The notes under the pieces were generated by a model, which was not told the origin of the DNA, did no database searches, and saw only the letters and a program-made list of their open reading frames with translations. 64,000 bases of DNA. Source: Lucifuga dentata (Eukaryota; Chordata; Actinopteri; Ophidiiformes; Bythitidae). Both the position numbers and the translations under genes were made by a program. Where the stretch lies: NCBI GenBank assembly GCA_014773175.1, contig VXCM01002564.1, forward strand, positions 1 through 64,000, read 5' to 3'. Positions 29,352 to 43,829 of the stretch are shown here, piece by piece (position 1 is the stretch's first letter; every line of letters begins with the position of its first letter).

Positions 29352-30363
29352 CTAACTATTTAGGGATATCTTATATATAGATATCGATATATAGGGATAT
29401 CTCTTGTAAACAATGAATTACAGTTTGTGCCCTTAAGTCATATAGTAGAAATAAGTGGTTTCAAATAATTAGAGTATGTAAATGAAGAATAACTGAGGCT
29501 CTTTCCCAGCAGTGCATTCCATTTAAGAAGGCTTTAATATTGGCTATTAAAAGAATCAAGAGCAAGAAACGGCTTCCTCCTATTCTCTGGTCTATTTCAG
29601 TCTTTCCCTTGAGGTGCAGGACCAATTATTGCACCGCAGGAGCGGTCACACAATTTGCAGGTCACATGACCTCAGTACAGCAGCCCACATCACACGTCCT
29701 CACACTACATTATAATGTAAGTGGATCACAAAATAAGTCTTCTCACTCTGGAGATAATGTGTGTTATGTGAAGAGAAAGTTTATCACAGAGGAAGTTTTG
29801 TTACTCCTCATCAGTCTGAGTCTTTAACAGCAGCTGTGCTGAGAAGAAATGCTTTACATTAAGCAGTCCATATTTATTAATTCATGAGGTTTTTATGAAT
29901 TTTTGATGTTAGAAGCCAAGTCTCTAAAATGCCTCCAGCATAGTTGGCCAGAGGATGCCTTCAATCCGTACAGTACTGAGTCAAATCAGCGACAACTTTG
30001 CAGTTCTTCCAGGGTTTGAAGGCTGTAGGATTAGTTGTAAAACATTTCCAGAGGGAGGAGGAGGAATCAATGCAGCCTCAGAGAAGCCGCCAAGCTTGGC
30101 CCTCAGCGGAAACTATTGATACAGAGCTGTGCTCTAAGCACTTAGACACTCTTTACAGCAATAATGGGAACAAAGTTATATCAGTAACCTGGGATCCTTC
30201 CAGATTCCTGCTGTGCATTCATCTGCAAAATCAAAACCTCCACACAAATATTTGATAGCTTGGTGTGCTAAATTTTATCCAGTGATAGAAAGAACAATCC
30301 TCCACAGCAAAAACAAAATGTAGACACTGCTTTCCCAACGTTCTTATTGTACTTTACTCTTAA

Positions 30364-30901
30364 AGGACCATAACGGTGATTTTGCATGTTTGAGCATACT
30401 ACCTGAGTAAACGTTGTTACTGCCAACCATTTTTCAAAATATAACGACATATTTTAGTTTTCTTGTTATTTTACTAATCTTTCAAAATCAGATGTTCAGG
30501 TGTTACAACCACTTTAAAATTCAACATTTTGCCTGATAACACTTATGCACGATTGTAATTTCTCTGGAAAAGCAATGCTCTCCTCACACTATATTCCCTG
30601 GCAAAGATATAGATTTTATTCTGTGTAGCTCTGTGTTATAATGGTAAAAATAAAGTACTTTTGACAAAAAATAATATGTTGTTTGCTGTGATGGATTACT
30701 TACCATAAGCACGTTTGATTTTTTTTAATTTTTTTTATAGCATACTGGAATGAATTGAAACCAACAAAAGGTGGGGGGNTTTTTTTTTTTTTTTTTTAAT
30801 TTAAATTAATAGTATGTTTTGGAAAATGTCTGGCAGTAACGTAACATGTATGCAGGTTGTATTTATTGGGCTCAAACATACAAAACCATTGGTATAGTCC
30901 T
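30364..30901. mobile_element. TTAA-flanked MITE, copy 1
   Basis: Left end AGGACCATA and right end TATAGTCCT (near-perfect inverted complement) are bounded by TTAA at 30360-30363 and 30902-30905. The outer 90 or so bases of the two ends are imperfect inverted repeats. The interior has no coding capacity and is interrupted by a poly(T) run with a join N at 30779. The TTAA target duplication is typical of piggyBac-type elements. It shares end and internal sequence with copies at 55995, 63027 and 45630. Confidence 0.75.
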
Positions 30902-31410
30902 TTAAGTTTCATGGTAGTATCATACCACACTGGCATGTTGATTCGTGGTTTAATCCTGTTCTTACAGCGACATCCTTTCTGCGTACCGAGACCGCTGGCG
31001 TGCTGCAGAAACCTGTTGGAGATCAGCTAAATGGGAGATTATTTAAATGGAACAAGGTGTCTCAAAGGATCTCATTTGATCTCAGCAAATTTGTGTGATA
31101 TAAATATCTTCCAATTAATTATGCATGCACAGAGGGATTGCCAAGTCCACAGATTCACCAAATTTATGTCTGCCCAGTGAGTGCTTCTCTGTTCCTTCCT
31201 CTGTTTAGAGACGTTCTGCATCTTTGCTAACTTCAAGTAACCAGAAGGATTTAAAATTGAGGTTTAAAAGTCTCATTAGAGACAATATATTGTTTAGTAT
31301 AGTATTATTAATTACAACTTAGGAGAAAAATTAAATATCTTTCCAAGAGTCACCCAGAAATAACTCAATGTAAAGACATATTTGTGTTAAAGTCCAAACC
31401 CAACATTCGT

Positions 31411-31416
31411 TTTATT
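31411..31416 (-). terminator. mgat2 poly(A) signal (candidate)
   Basis: Reverse complement AATAAA, about 120 bp past the mgat2 stop codon. Confidence 0.5.
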
Positions 31417-31534
31417 TAGAACAGTCCAACAAACAGGCAATATGAAGAATAGTCCATAAAGATTTACTTTTAAAAGGCTTTTTTTTTTTTTATACAGGAT
31501 GCAAAAGAGATAATATATAATAGTAGCAATAAGG

Positions 31535-32935
31535 TCACTGTAATCGAATGTAACTCTTACAGAGTTCATGGTCCCTGATATCCCCCCAGCCCCCATTTTT
31601 CACGTGTGGGGCCACCCCTCCGGCCCCGTTGGCTGGCAGTCTCTTTGTTATCAGGAGGTTCTTTGGGAACAGCTGGTTCCCGCTGCTCTGCAGGATGTTT
31701 TCTATCTTGGTTTTCTGACTGATCGGCATGCAAGAGGCCTTCTTGTGGTGCATGCCACAGTCTCCGGCATGGAAAACTCGCGGCGCCTCGCTCACCATGA
31801 CTTTCCAGTAGGAGGGCAGGCAGGACACAGTCAGGTGTTGTAAGGACCAGTCCCAGTTGTAGTCGTCGTAAGTGCAGAAGGTGTCGGTGCATTTAATAAG
31901 GTTCTGGTATGTCTCCCGGCTCAGAGCCATCCCCATGTTGTGCTCTGTGGATTTCCAGGCCTTTACCTCCACCTTGTTAGCTTTGCTGGAGTAGCCGATG
32001 TGGCTGTAGCTCCCCAGCGACAGGATGTCACAGTCAGTGCACTGCTCCCTTTTGAGAGCCGACATCAGCTTTAAGAGATGAACGAAGTCCGGAGACAGGA
32101 AGTGGTCCTCCTCGATCAGCAGGACCAAACCCTTATGGTCCTTCAGGACCCGGACTCTGTCCCATACAAAGTGCAACTTCCACCACCAGTGGTGCTTGGT
32201 CTGGGAGAACTTGGCTTCACGGTAGTGGCCGAATGAGTCCGGGTACTCGGCATTAATGCATCCCAGCTTTAAGGCATCTTTCTTGGGAATGTCTCTGGGG
32301 CAGTCCTTGGGGTCATTTCCAGGGAACTCCTGTGGATACAGCTGGATGCTGAAAGGGAAGAAGATCTGGAGGACCTGACAGAAGTCAACAGAAGCCACCA
32401 CCTTATTTATCTCAGGGGACCAGAAGTCATGGCTGAATATCAGCAGTATGCTCTCCACACCTCTGGCCTTTCGTAAACTGTCCACTAACAGCTTCAGGTA
32501 TTCCGGCCGGTTGTGGACCTGAATCACCACAACCAGATCGTCCTTCCGCCGCGCTCCCTTAAACTTTTCCTCATTTCTTATCGTCTGGTCAAAGTTGAGC
32601 TGGAAGACGATGCCACGGTAGACTAAGGTGGTGTTGTCTACCTCTGGCTTGGGGACATTTTCTTTATCCTTCCCCTTTTCTGGGTGCGTCTCATTAACTT
32701 GTATAACAGGAGGTGGAACAGGTGCCCGACTGACAACAGGTGTGGCTTTCACCTGGTTAATGTTGCTGCTACTGCTGCTGCTGCTAATGCTGTTGCTTCT
32801 CCTTATACTCTCCACTTCCTTGGGAAAAGAGCTACTGTCCTTCTTCTGCCTTCCACTGCTCCAGAAAGCGAGCCCACAGATGACAACCACCAGACTCAGT
32901 ATCACCACCTTCCTCTTGTAGATTCGGAATCTCAT
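31535..32935 (-). CDS. mgat2: Alpha-1,6-mannosyl-glycoprotein 2-beta-N-acetylglucosaminyltransferase (GnT-II)
   Basis: Golgi type II membrane enzyme that adds GlcNAc in beta-1,2 linkage to the alpha-1,6 mannose arm, the step that commits N-glycans to complex form. The coding sequence is a single 466-codon exon, as in other vertebrates (human 447). A short cytosolic tail (MRFRIYKRK) is followed by a signal anchor at about residues 10-25 and a Ser-rich stem (serine run at 51-57). The GT16 catalytic domain begins near residue 105, with VVIQVHNRPEYLKLL and the metal/nucleotide-binding acidic motif EEDH at 275-278. The C-terminal KNGGWGDIRDHELCKSY is diagnostic. Potential N-glycosylation sites NET (81) and NTT (101) lie in the stem. 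The longer length comes mainly from the stem and a small insert near the end. Confidence 0.95.
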   Translation of the reverse strand: MRFRIYKRKVVILSLVVVICGLAFWSSGRQKKDSSSFPKEVESIRRSNSISSSSSSSNINQVKATPVVSRAPVPPPVIQVNETHPEKGKDKENVPKPEVDNTTLVYRGIVFQLNFDQTIRNEEKFKGARRKDDLVVVIQVHNRPEYLKLLVDSLRKARGVESILLIFSHDFWSPEINKVVASVDFCQVLQIFFPFSIQLYPQEFPGNDPKDCPRDIPKKDALKLGCINAEYPDSFGHYREAKFSQTKHHWWWKLHFVWDRVRVLKDHKGLVLLIEEDHFLSPDFVHLLKLMSALKREQCTDCDILSLGSYSHIGYSSKANKVEVKAWKSTEHNMGMALSRETYQNLIKCTDTFCTYDDYNWDWSLQHLTVSCLPSYWKVMVSEAPRVFHAGDCGMHHKKASCMPISQKTKIENILQSSGNQLFPKNLLITKRLPANGAGGVAPHVKNGGWGDIRDHELCKSYIRLQ

Positions 32936-34679
32936 GATAGGGAGTCAGGCTCTTGCAAAGGGAGAGAAGTTGATTGTAGAGAAACAGAAAGCACAGGTTT
33001 GCAACTCAGATGGTGTAAGTTGCACAGGGAGCAGGCCGGATTAAAACTGAAGCTATTATGATGATATTTGTTGGCAAAGTGAACTCTTGTGTTGTAAACA
33101 TGGATCCGTCTGGAATGTCACTGGTGGTGGATAAATATTCCATAAGGCATGCTGGTTGCTAGGAGGCAGCAGGGTAAGTGGCGTGTGTGAACCCACTGAA
33201 TGAAAATAAAATCAATAAGTAGAGTTAGGTGCATCGTGGCAGTGCAGTCATAACGACAGCAACAATTTCATTTTGCATAGAAGAGCAACGCTGCTGTCTA
33301 TGACAAAGCATTACTGAAACAAACACAAGCATGATTTAACATATGCTGCATTTCAGACTACTGCGTATAGCTATCTGCTCTATTCCTCTCCACCTTAGTT
33401 ATGGCATCAAAAGTTCATTTGCTACATAAATCTCCATTTGTACTTGTTTTTTCATTATTGATTAGCCCTTTCTGCTCTCTTTTTCTAAACAAAATCTTTT
33501 GTTTTTCTGGTCGTCTCTCTGGCTTCCTGCCTAATTCCTTCAACCCTCTTTTCATTATTTAGTTCTACTTCAACTGGACAGTTTGCTGAGTTTGGCATTT
33601 GATTCCTATCAGAGTCCACAGTGTAAAAAATGTGTACAAACATGCAACTATAACACATGAAAATGTAAAACACCACTGTTAATAACAGCTTATTTTTGTT
33701 GATAACACATGAAAAATAATAAGACAAAAATTTCCACGAGTGCAGATTCTTGCTTTTTAGTATATGTGATATTCAAACACTGCAAGCAAAACTAGTTTTA
33801 TCTTGTTTACGGACCTTCAAATTTTGGGCACAAAAGAATCTATATTAAGACCTACCCTTACAAAAGACTCATATACATGAAATCATAGATAGAATGTCAT
33901 GTGATTCTGCAAATGTGGCCAATTATCATGTCAAATTTGCATTAAAAAGTGGTTTCATGTGTCAGATTGGAATCATATGCAGCACTTTTGCATTAGTGTT
34001 GACATGAATTTTTATTTTTGATGTGAAAATCTTCTGAAATTTCCCACATTTTCAGCTATTAAATTGTAAATTTCACATGATGAATTTTAGACTGATTGCA
34101 AATTGAGAGAAATGTGCATTAGAGATAAAACACTTCTTTAGGTGGTACAGAAATACTTAATCCATTGTAAAGCAAAGGTGCAAAAATAACTTAATAATGA
34201 TAAATAAAATAATATAATAGATTATATTTTACTAATGCACATTAAGTTTGCATTGTGTAAATGCCCGTTTTACCACATTGAATCGTTTGTAACCAATCAC
34301 ACTTTAATCAAACAACACATTACTAATTTATTACATTACATTATTAATGTTCCAACTATATCTCAGTCACATTCCTGTTGACACAAAAAGCACTCGTTAA
34401 TTTTTCTGTCCTGAAGTGGCCGCTGTCAGGCACCGCGAGAAAACAACCATTTCTATCGAATTTACGATGAGATTCTGTTATTTCACCACCTGATATGAAA
34501 ACATGCGCGTAATAACTAAAAACATCTGTTTCTGCAGCTGTTTGCTTTTACAGCAGACACATGCTAACGCTAGCTTAGCAACGCCTCAGCTAGCAACTTG
34601 ATAGCAGCGCTTCCAGACGAAACCACACCAACAACAGTCTCCGTTATGGTCAAGAAAAACTGGTTTTAGCGTTAATTAC
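32936..34679 (-). other. Upstream of mgat2 ATG (inferred 5' UTR intron)
   Basis: 1.7 kb with no coding exon seen. If the untranslated exon at 34680-34860 is real, most of this is an intron. Confidence 0.4.
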
Positions 34680-34860
34680 CTAATAACGGAGCAGGCGTGC
34701 AGTCCTTTCAGTGAGAATCATCGGTGCGGTGGCGTTTCATCGTTTCATTCTCCTCCATTCCTCCCATCCGNCCTTTCAGTGAGAATCATCGGTGCGGTGG
34801 CGTTTCATCGTTTCATTCTCCTCCATTCCTCCCATCCGATTGCAGATGTCTGCATAGAAA
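34680..34860 (-). other. Possible untranslated first exon and promoter of mgat2
   Basis: On the gene strand a donor ATTAG|gtaatt ends at 34680, and a polypyrimidine tract with an AG acceptor lies near 32950-32953, 15-20 bp upstream of the ATG. The segment is richer in CpG than its surroundings, as at a transcription start. It includes a false 67-bp duplication around the N at 34771. Transcript support would be needed to confirm it. Confidence 0.35.
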
Positions 34861-37085
<2,225 letters not shown>

Positions 37086-37149
37086 GTGTCCTCAGATGGG
37101 TCATGTGATCTCTCGAAGGCCAGCCAACATGGGATAATTTAGTACTGCG

Positions 37150-37155
37150 AATAAA
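37150..37155 (+). terminator. rps29 poly(A) signal
   Basis: AATAAA 65 bp past the stop codon, as expected for a short ribosomal protein mRNA. Confidence 0.8.
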
Positions 37156-37159
37156 CGTG

Positions 37160-40100
37160 TTCTTTTTGTCCAATCAGAACCTCGTCTGTTTTGTATTGTT
37201 TTTTTTTCATGTACTTGGGTTTCTTCAACAAATTGAACAGGGATGTTTTTTGTCATTGTGTTGCAGGTAAACTGAGGAATGACCACTAAATTGAGGGTGA
37301 TCCAAATGTAGATAAAAGGGTAGTACCGTCACCATAATTAACAGTATTGGAACTTGTGAATCAATCCCAGATTGATACTACAAAGCTAAATTTTAAGTTT
37401 CTGATGGTGTTTAAGTTTTGCTTACATCAGAAAAAAATGGCGTTTATGAAATTACACAAATGTTATATATATAAAAATGATATGTAAACTGACACTATAC
37501 TCTTTTCTGCAGAATTGTTCTGCCAAACAGTTTAAATCATTTTGGTACCATAGAAGTTTTGTAACTGAATGATCTCAATAAATTTAAATGAACTTCCTGC
37601 TGGTTTATAGGTTGGCATTTAAAATTGTATTTAGCATCGGTTTTAAATGTGAAATGCTTTGTGCACACCCTGTTTACTCAATCAGATCATTTGGAAAGTA
37701 CCAACTTCTTGTGTAGCTTACCTTTTACATTAATATTACATTAAACTGTTTGCATGAAATGGCCCTAACACAATGTAGGAAATATGAATTGACGTCCATA
37801 TAATTAATGGATGATACAGCAGAGTGATGGAGTCCTTGGAGACTGTAAATGCGTATGTTCAACATGACAGGCCATCTGTGGGAGAAAATGGTAAGAAGTA
37901 GGACATGCATGGGATCTCTTGAAAGTAGCTCAATGTAAACTGAGTTGAAAGGCTGTGTTTAATCAAGTAGTAGATAATATCCTTTAATGTGTACAATTCT
38001 TTGATGTTTATTGGGGTGTTGCTAAAATTTAATGTTAAATTTCTTGCACTACATCATAGACTGCTCTGCTGTTTATTATTTTTAGAGAACAGCTGATGAT
38101 CATTTTCAGGTGATCAGATTAATTTCAAACTGCGTGCTTTCACAAAAAAACACTCTCAAGTCCAAGAATTGGCCACATGCTGAGAAATTAAACTCATCTA
38201 ACACGAATAAATCCCAGAGAGTCCCAAGCAGAGTAGGTGGTTAATTGCTTCTTCTGGCTTTGGCTACCAAACTTTAAAAATCTAGTGAACTTAGTATGCA
38301 GCAGGCAGGCTCCTTGGCAGGTAGATTCTACTGAGATCCATATACTGTATAGACTAGCTAAATTAACTTTTTTTGTGTCCTGTCTTCAAACAGAAAGTTC
38401 AGTGTGAGGCACTAGATGGCAGCAACACTTCACATGACAAATCAATGGACTAATAATGAATGATGCTGCATGATAGCCCCTAAAATATCTTTCTGCTATA
38501 TAGATTTTCAGCAGCTATCATGATAACCAGACCTCTTAGCCCTGCTCATCAGGTAGTTACAGAAGCTTAATTGAAGGTCTTACTAGTCACCAACAGAATA
38601 TCTGCTCTGAGCTTTCAGGCAGGTTGATGAAGAGGATGTCTTCTAGGTTGGGGTTTAAAGATCAAACATTTTCACTCAACTAGATATGATTTTAATAGTT
38701 TTCCCACATATGCAAAAGTTATTTGATTTCTCATGCTGGATCTGGATCTACAATGTATAGATCATGTCCCACACTTTGATGATTTATTGTCAGCCAGAGA
38801 TTTGGGATTGGTCCTATTTAATCCTAGAAATAAATAAGTTATGGCTATAGTTAAGTCCTATTTATTGTAAATAAAATATCTCTTTGTACTCACCATGATT
38901 AAGATTAAACTTTAATGATCCCATGGGGAAATTGGAATGTGACTAGGAAAATGTATAAATAGGATCACAGCAAAGTGGAGGATTTACAATGTCAGCACTC
39001 GTGTTGTATAGAAATGAAACAGTTTGCATCAAAGCAGGTAGTGCCTACTGAAGCAGAAAATCAACAGTGCAGCATAAATAAATGCCAGAAACAAACACAC
39101 GGTACGGGAAGTGAACATATTTCACAAAAGTATATGCCAGTGGTTCTCAAACTGTGGCATGAGTACTACCTCTGTAAAGCACCCCCTAGTGGTACTGCAT
39201 TTGGAATCTATAGAAATTCTATAGCGACAAAAAAAAAAAAAAAAAAAANAAAAAAAAAAAAAAAAAAAAATTCTATAGCGAGAAAAAAACATGAAAAAGA
39301 CAGATTCAAACCAACCAATGCTGCAATGACATGGTATAGACCACCAAACCAACGACACCCCCAAAAGTGATCCTTTAACTGATCTAAGAGAACTAAACAC
39401 TTTAAACCCTGAAATTCCAGGGAATTTTATAATTGATAGAATTTTATGAGTTTCATTCAAAAATCTCCAAAATGAAAGTAACAAGGTTTTCCATACAGCT
39501 GGGTGAAACAATAATGACATCATTTGGGAGGTTCTCATAATTGATCCATTAACATACCACATACAGTACATGTGAATGCATCAGTTATTTAGCAGCAGCA
39601 AGTACCTTTCTTCACAATGAATACTACTGATACTGCTAAAACTAGTTTCCTTTAACTTAAAGTAAAGATTGAATGCAGGACTTTTACTTGTAATGGAGTT
39701 TTTTTTGTTTTTTTTGAATGTGGCATTATAAATGCTTGATTCCAACATTTGAGTACTTCTTTTTTTGTTCTGTCCATCTGTCTGCATATATAGTCGTGAT
39801 ATACATATGCCTTTTAAGCATCTGAGTATTTCTTCCACCCTGATTCTCCTGTGATGCTGCCTCCTGATGCTGACTGATGGGAGATGGTGAAAAGTCTGTT
39901 GGATCCACTGAAAACTGGAGCCATCTCAAGAGGAGCAGCCCAGTCTGCCCTTTTTGTTCACTTCCTCTGTGTGGTCAGAGCAGTTTGATAGTGAAACATG
40001 ACCCCACTTACTGCTAAGTCTGATGATTTCATCTCCTCATCCTGGATGATGGCAGGTATCAGCGGCTTCTTGCTCTTTTGGAAATCCACCTCAGGCTTCT

Positions 40101-42490
40101 TTATCTTACTTTGAGCTGCATTTGGGTCTTTGTGCACTGTCCCACTATACTCTCCATCACCTCCTCCCACTCCTCTCTTTACGTTTGTCCACATGAAACT
40201 AAATACGTACATAGAAATAGCAAAAAAAGTACATGCTACTCAAAATATTGATATATTTTTTCTACTACCCTTCAATTTTCTTCTCCTGAAATATTCTGTT
40301 AGCATCACAATCAATTGCACCCCATCTTCTCCTTTATTTCAGAAACTTCAGTTTCTTACAATTTATGATGGTAATATTTTTCAAACCTGCACTTTTATTT
40401 ACAAAAAAAAAAAAAAANAAAAAAAAAAAAAAAGAGAGAAAAATGCAAATTTTCCAAATCATTTAATGTCTGACTTCACAGTTAGTTACTGTTATTCAGC
40501 TTCTAGACAGTTATATCTAATCTTCATCTTCCCAAACATTTTATTGGTAAAGTTTGAATCTAAAATAAATTACATCTTACAAAGTTTTTTTTTTTTTTGA
40601 TAATTTGTTTTATTTTTCTACATAGTATTTACACTACTTTTTGCTTTTGTGAATACTGTTTTATAACATTTAGATAGAAGCTTCTTTTCTCACAGTTTTT
40701 TTTAAATTTTAACAGCCTTTTAACAGCCATGCTTTAACTTGTGAAATTAAAGAAATGTCTAAAATACAAACGTGGTAATTCATTCATCTTCATATACAAG
40801 GCCACATTTTTCTGTTACCAGAGGATGATTGTGTGTGTTGATGTGCAATGTAGGAAGCCTGCTGCTACTGTAGCAGTGTATCATTTTATGGGAGTGGTGA
40901 TAAGACATGTGCACTCCCGCTTTATTATTCCCAGGTGACACAAAGCTGCTGTTACGATCATGCAGATGCAAAGAAAATCAATTATTTGTGATTGTGAAGG
41001 ACAGTGTGCAAGAGTGCATGCGAACACACGGTTTTTATAAGGTCGTACAAGCTTCCTTCTACATGCATTATTGTGTGCATGACTTTTGGTTACAACAATG
41101 GTTTGGGGAAGTAGCTGCACAGGTCTCCATCCATCTCTAAGATTAAGGGAAAATAAGTGAACTGAAAATGTTTCGCCGCACTGTTGGCATGGAAACATCC
41201 TGCTGGTTTTACCTGCTTTCAATTGTTAGCCTAAGAGGCACTTCTCATTGAAAGGTTTCTCAAAAGGGTTGTTAGCAAATACACTGCTCATTCATGTGCT
41301 CACTTCATTTTACTGAGTGGGATCTGTGGACAGAGTGAAGGCAAATTAAAAAAGAAATTAAAAAAAAAGTTACAGGTGGAGATAAAAGTGACAAATTAAA
41401 AGGTTAAGTGAAAACACAGAAATACACTAACAGTTTGTTTGCTCTCATGGTGAATTGATGCAGTGACTGAAGAGGCTACGGTGTAAGTTGCTCTTTTTAA
41501 TTTAAGGGTAGTTTCATCTGTAACTGGTTTATTACAACCACATTTTTTTGGCAGTAGAAACTGAAAAAGCTACGACTATAATCCATGTATAATAATCCAT
41601 GTAGGTGATGTAATTCTTAGATGTAAAATATAAAGATGTACGGTGATCTCCCACAAATATCACTACCTGTCCTTTTCGTGATTCATTATTCCAATAAGAA
41701 TTGTACTGCAGACTATATTTGGCTTTAACTTACGAAATCCATTATAGAGCAAATGGCTGACTGAATATGTTCAAGTTAAAACACATAGGAATAAACACGC
41801 TCCTGCTTCAAAGCCTCAAAATGACTTTTGCAAATATTAATTCCTCCATGTATTAAAAAAAAAGATTAGTAAGAAGAAATTAATTACTCAAGATGCATGT
41901 GATGCAGACTTTCTCATTTCAGTCATGAGCTCCATATCACACAAGAATTACATAGATTTCACATTCTTCAGTGCTTACACTGAAATGCAAAAAAGCTGAG
42001 AGGAGAACCTAAAGATACAATATCAACATTCAGACCATATTAATAGATCGTTGAATTGTACAGGTTTAAGAGTGAATCAATTTGTTCAAAAGGTGCTGCA
42101 GTTCATTATAGACTGAAATATCTGCAGAGTTATGCAGACAATTTGCACTACACTTCTTAGTCAATGTGTAATTTCACAGCTGAAGTAATAAGAGCACAGA
42201 CCCAAAAATGAAAAATGTGTTGCTGAACAAATATGACAGAAAGAAAAAGTACTCTGCATACCATGTTTGGAATTTGAAATGTGTTGGTTTTTGTAAGGAT
42301 AGATTTAATAAATTACACTTTTTATAGAAATGAATCAGTCAGTTATTATGTATTTATCCATACATAGATGACCTGCTTTGAACATCAGGAAGATATTTTC
42401 TTTCAAGTCTGTGCACATATAGCTTTACATACATATCATAACACACTGTGCATGAATGAATTCTTTGGATGGAAAGCCATAAAAAAAAAA
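37160..42490. other. Gene-free region, part 1
   Basis: No coding exon recognised. It includes joins at 39249 and 40418 in poly(A) runs and a short repeat-like segment near 38900-38940. Otherwise AT-rich single-copy-looking sequence. Confidence 0.45.
38905..38938. repeat. Short LINE/SINE-like tail motif
   Basis: Contains AAACTTTAATGATCCCATGG followed by GGAAATT. This resembles the CTTTATTGATCCC..GGGAAATT motif common near the 3' ends of fish retroelements. The rest of an element is not discernible. Confidence 0.3.
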
Positions 42491-42494
42491 AAAC

Positions 42495-43001
42495 TGTACA
42501 GGCTGCTGAGGTCAGGAAAGTACCTCTGCAGCCAAAAATCAAAGACTGAGAGACTCAGGAGGAGCTTTTATCCTCAGACAATAAGACTCCTCAACAGCAA
42601 CGCATGATAGACTATCTACACACCTCCTTCCTTTCCCCTTCTCTCGCACACTCCTCTCTACTTCTCACACTATCACACTCTCTATATACTCACACTCACT
42701 ACACACACAAGGACAGTCATCTGTAGCTGCATTTGCACTATGTACAGCGCTGTTTTTCACATATTTATTGATACTCATGTACATATATTCTCCTGCTGGT
42801 TGGTTGTAAATAGATTGCATACTTATATATTTTTAATTTTTATTTTGCTCTTGTTGCCCTGTTCTTATTTTTATTTTGTTTTTATTTTATCATATTTTTT
42901 ATACTTAAGAATCTGTCTGGGAATCTACCAGAAAAAGCATTTCAATGTTGTTATACTACAACTTTGGAACTTAAAAAACAAACAAACAAACAAACAAACA
43001 T
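42495..43001 (+). mobile_element. 5'-truncated non-LTR retrotransposon, 3' end
   Basis: A plus-strand open frame ending at 42607 encodes RLRRSFYPQTIRLLNSNA followed by a stop. This matches the conserved carboxyl tail of fish CR1/L2/Rex-type reverse-transcriptase polyproteins (consensus like RLRxSFFPxAIRLLN). About 360 bp of 3' UTR follows, ending in a (AAAC)n tail at 42973-43000. Only the last approximately 40 codons survive, as expected for a 5'-truncated insertion. The clade is not certain. Confidence 0.65.
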
Positions 43002-43829
43002 TATCATCCATTTATTTCTTAAAATCCAACTCAGGTCAGCCAGAATTATATACAAGTGGAGACATCAACATTCTGCTCTGCCTTAAACTGGTGGGACTTA
43101 TCATCACCAGTTAATTAAGATAACATACAAGAAAATGTATGTGATTAATACTGTACATCTGTGTTCCCTCCAGCATTCAGTGAATCAGTGCCAGAAAACC
43201 CAAATGCACCTGTGGGGGCAGTAGTGCGCCACAGCTAAGAGTGCTTCAGACAGGAAACTGAGCATAGGAAGGTGAGGTGACAGAGGTTTGCAGTGCTCTC
43301 TGGGGAGGAGCTCTCCTGTGGCAGTGAGGAAAGAGATGCAGAATGGAAAGAACAAGGCTTGATCAGCCTGTCAGCTTGGGGCATATCTAATTGAATACTC
43401 CTTGCCATTTGAAGTGGAGAGTGCAGCTGGAGCAGAAAAGAAGCGAGTGTAGGGCAGGTGCAGTGGGAGTGCATCTTTCAGCAAACACACAGACAAAATC
43501 AAAGTGTGAACACGTATGTTGATGCAACATACATCCCAGTTCTTTGCTCTGCGTTTGACACCTCCCGCAGTCTTCACATATGTGCTGTTGGTGATTGTGC
43601 ATGAATGTGTGAGAGAAGTTGGAAGAGAGGCTTTGAATCAGTCGCAACCACAGTATATGTGGTTTGTATATGTCAGCTTAAGTCAAGTCAGTTTCTATGG
43701 CTTATTTATAACAGCACAGGTTGTGTGCTGTGCAGATAAAAAAGCTTTAAAACCACATATGTAATAAAAAAGACAACACAAACTGGGAAATGGAAGGTAG
43801 CCAAAAGCAAACAGGAAGAAATGACACAG

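Larger units (their letters stand above)
25239..31390. other. Intergenic, wdr20 to mgat2 (convergent)
   Basis: About 6 kb with no recognised gene. It contains joins at 25457, 26616 and 30779, a CA microsatellite, a TA microsatellite, one TTAA-flanked MITE and an exon-like segment near 25744-25803. Remaining sequence is AT-rich and unremarkable. Confidence 0.5.

Noticed and set aside
30268..30450. Short ORFs inside and beside MITE copy 1
   Set aside because: Not shared as open frames by the other copies; the element is non-coding.
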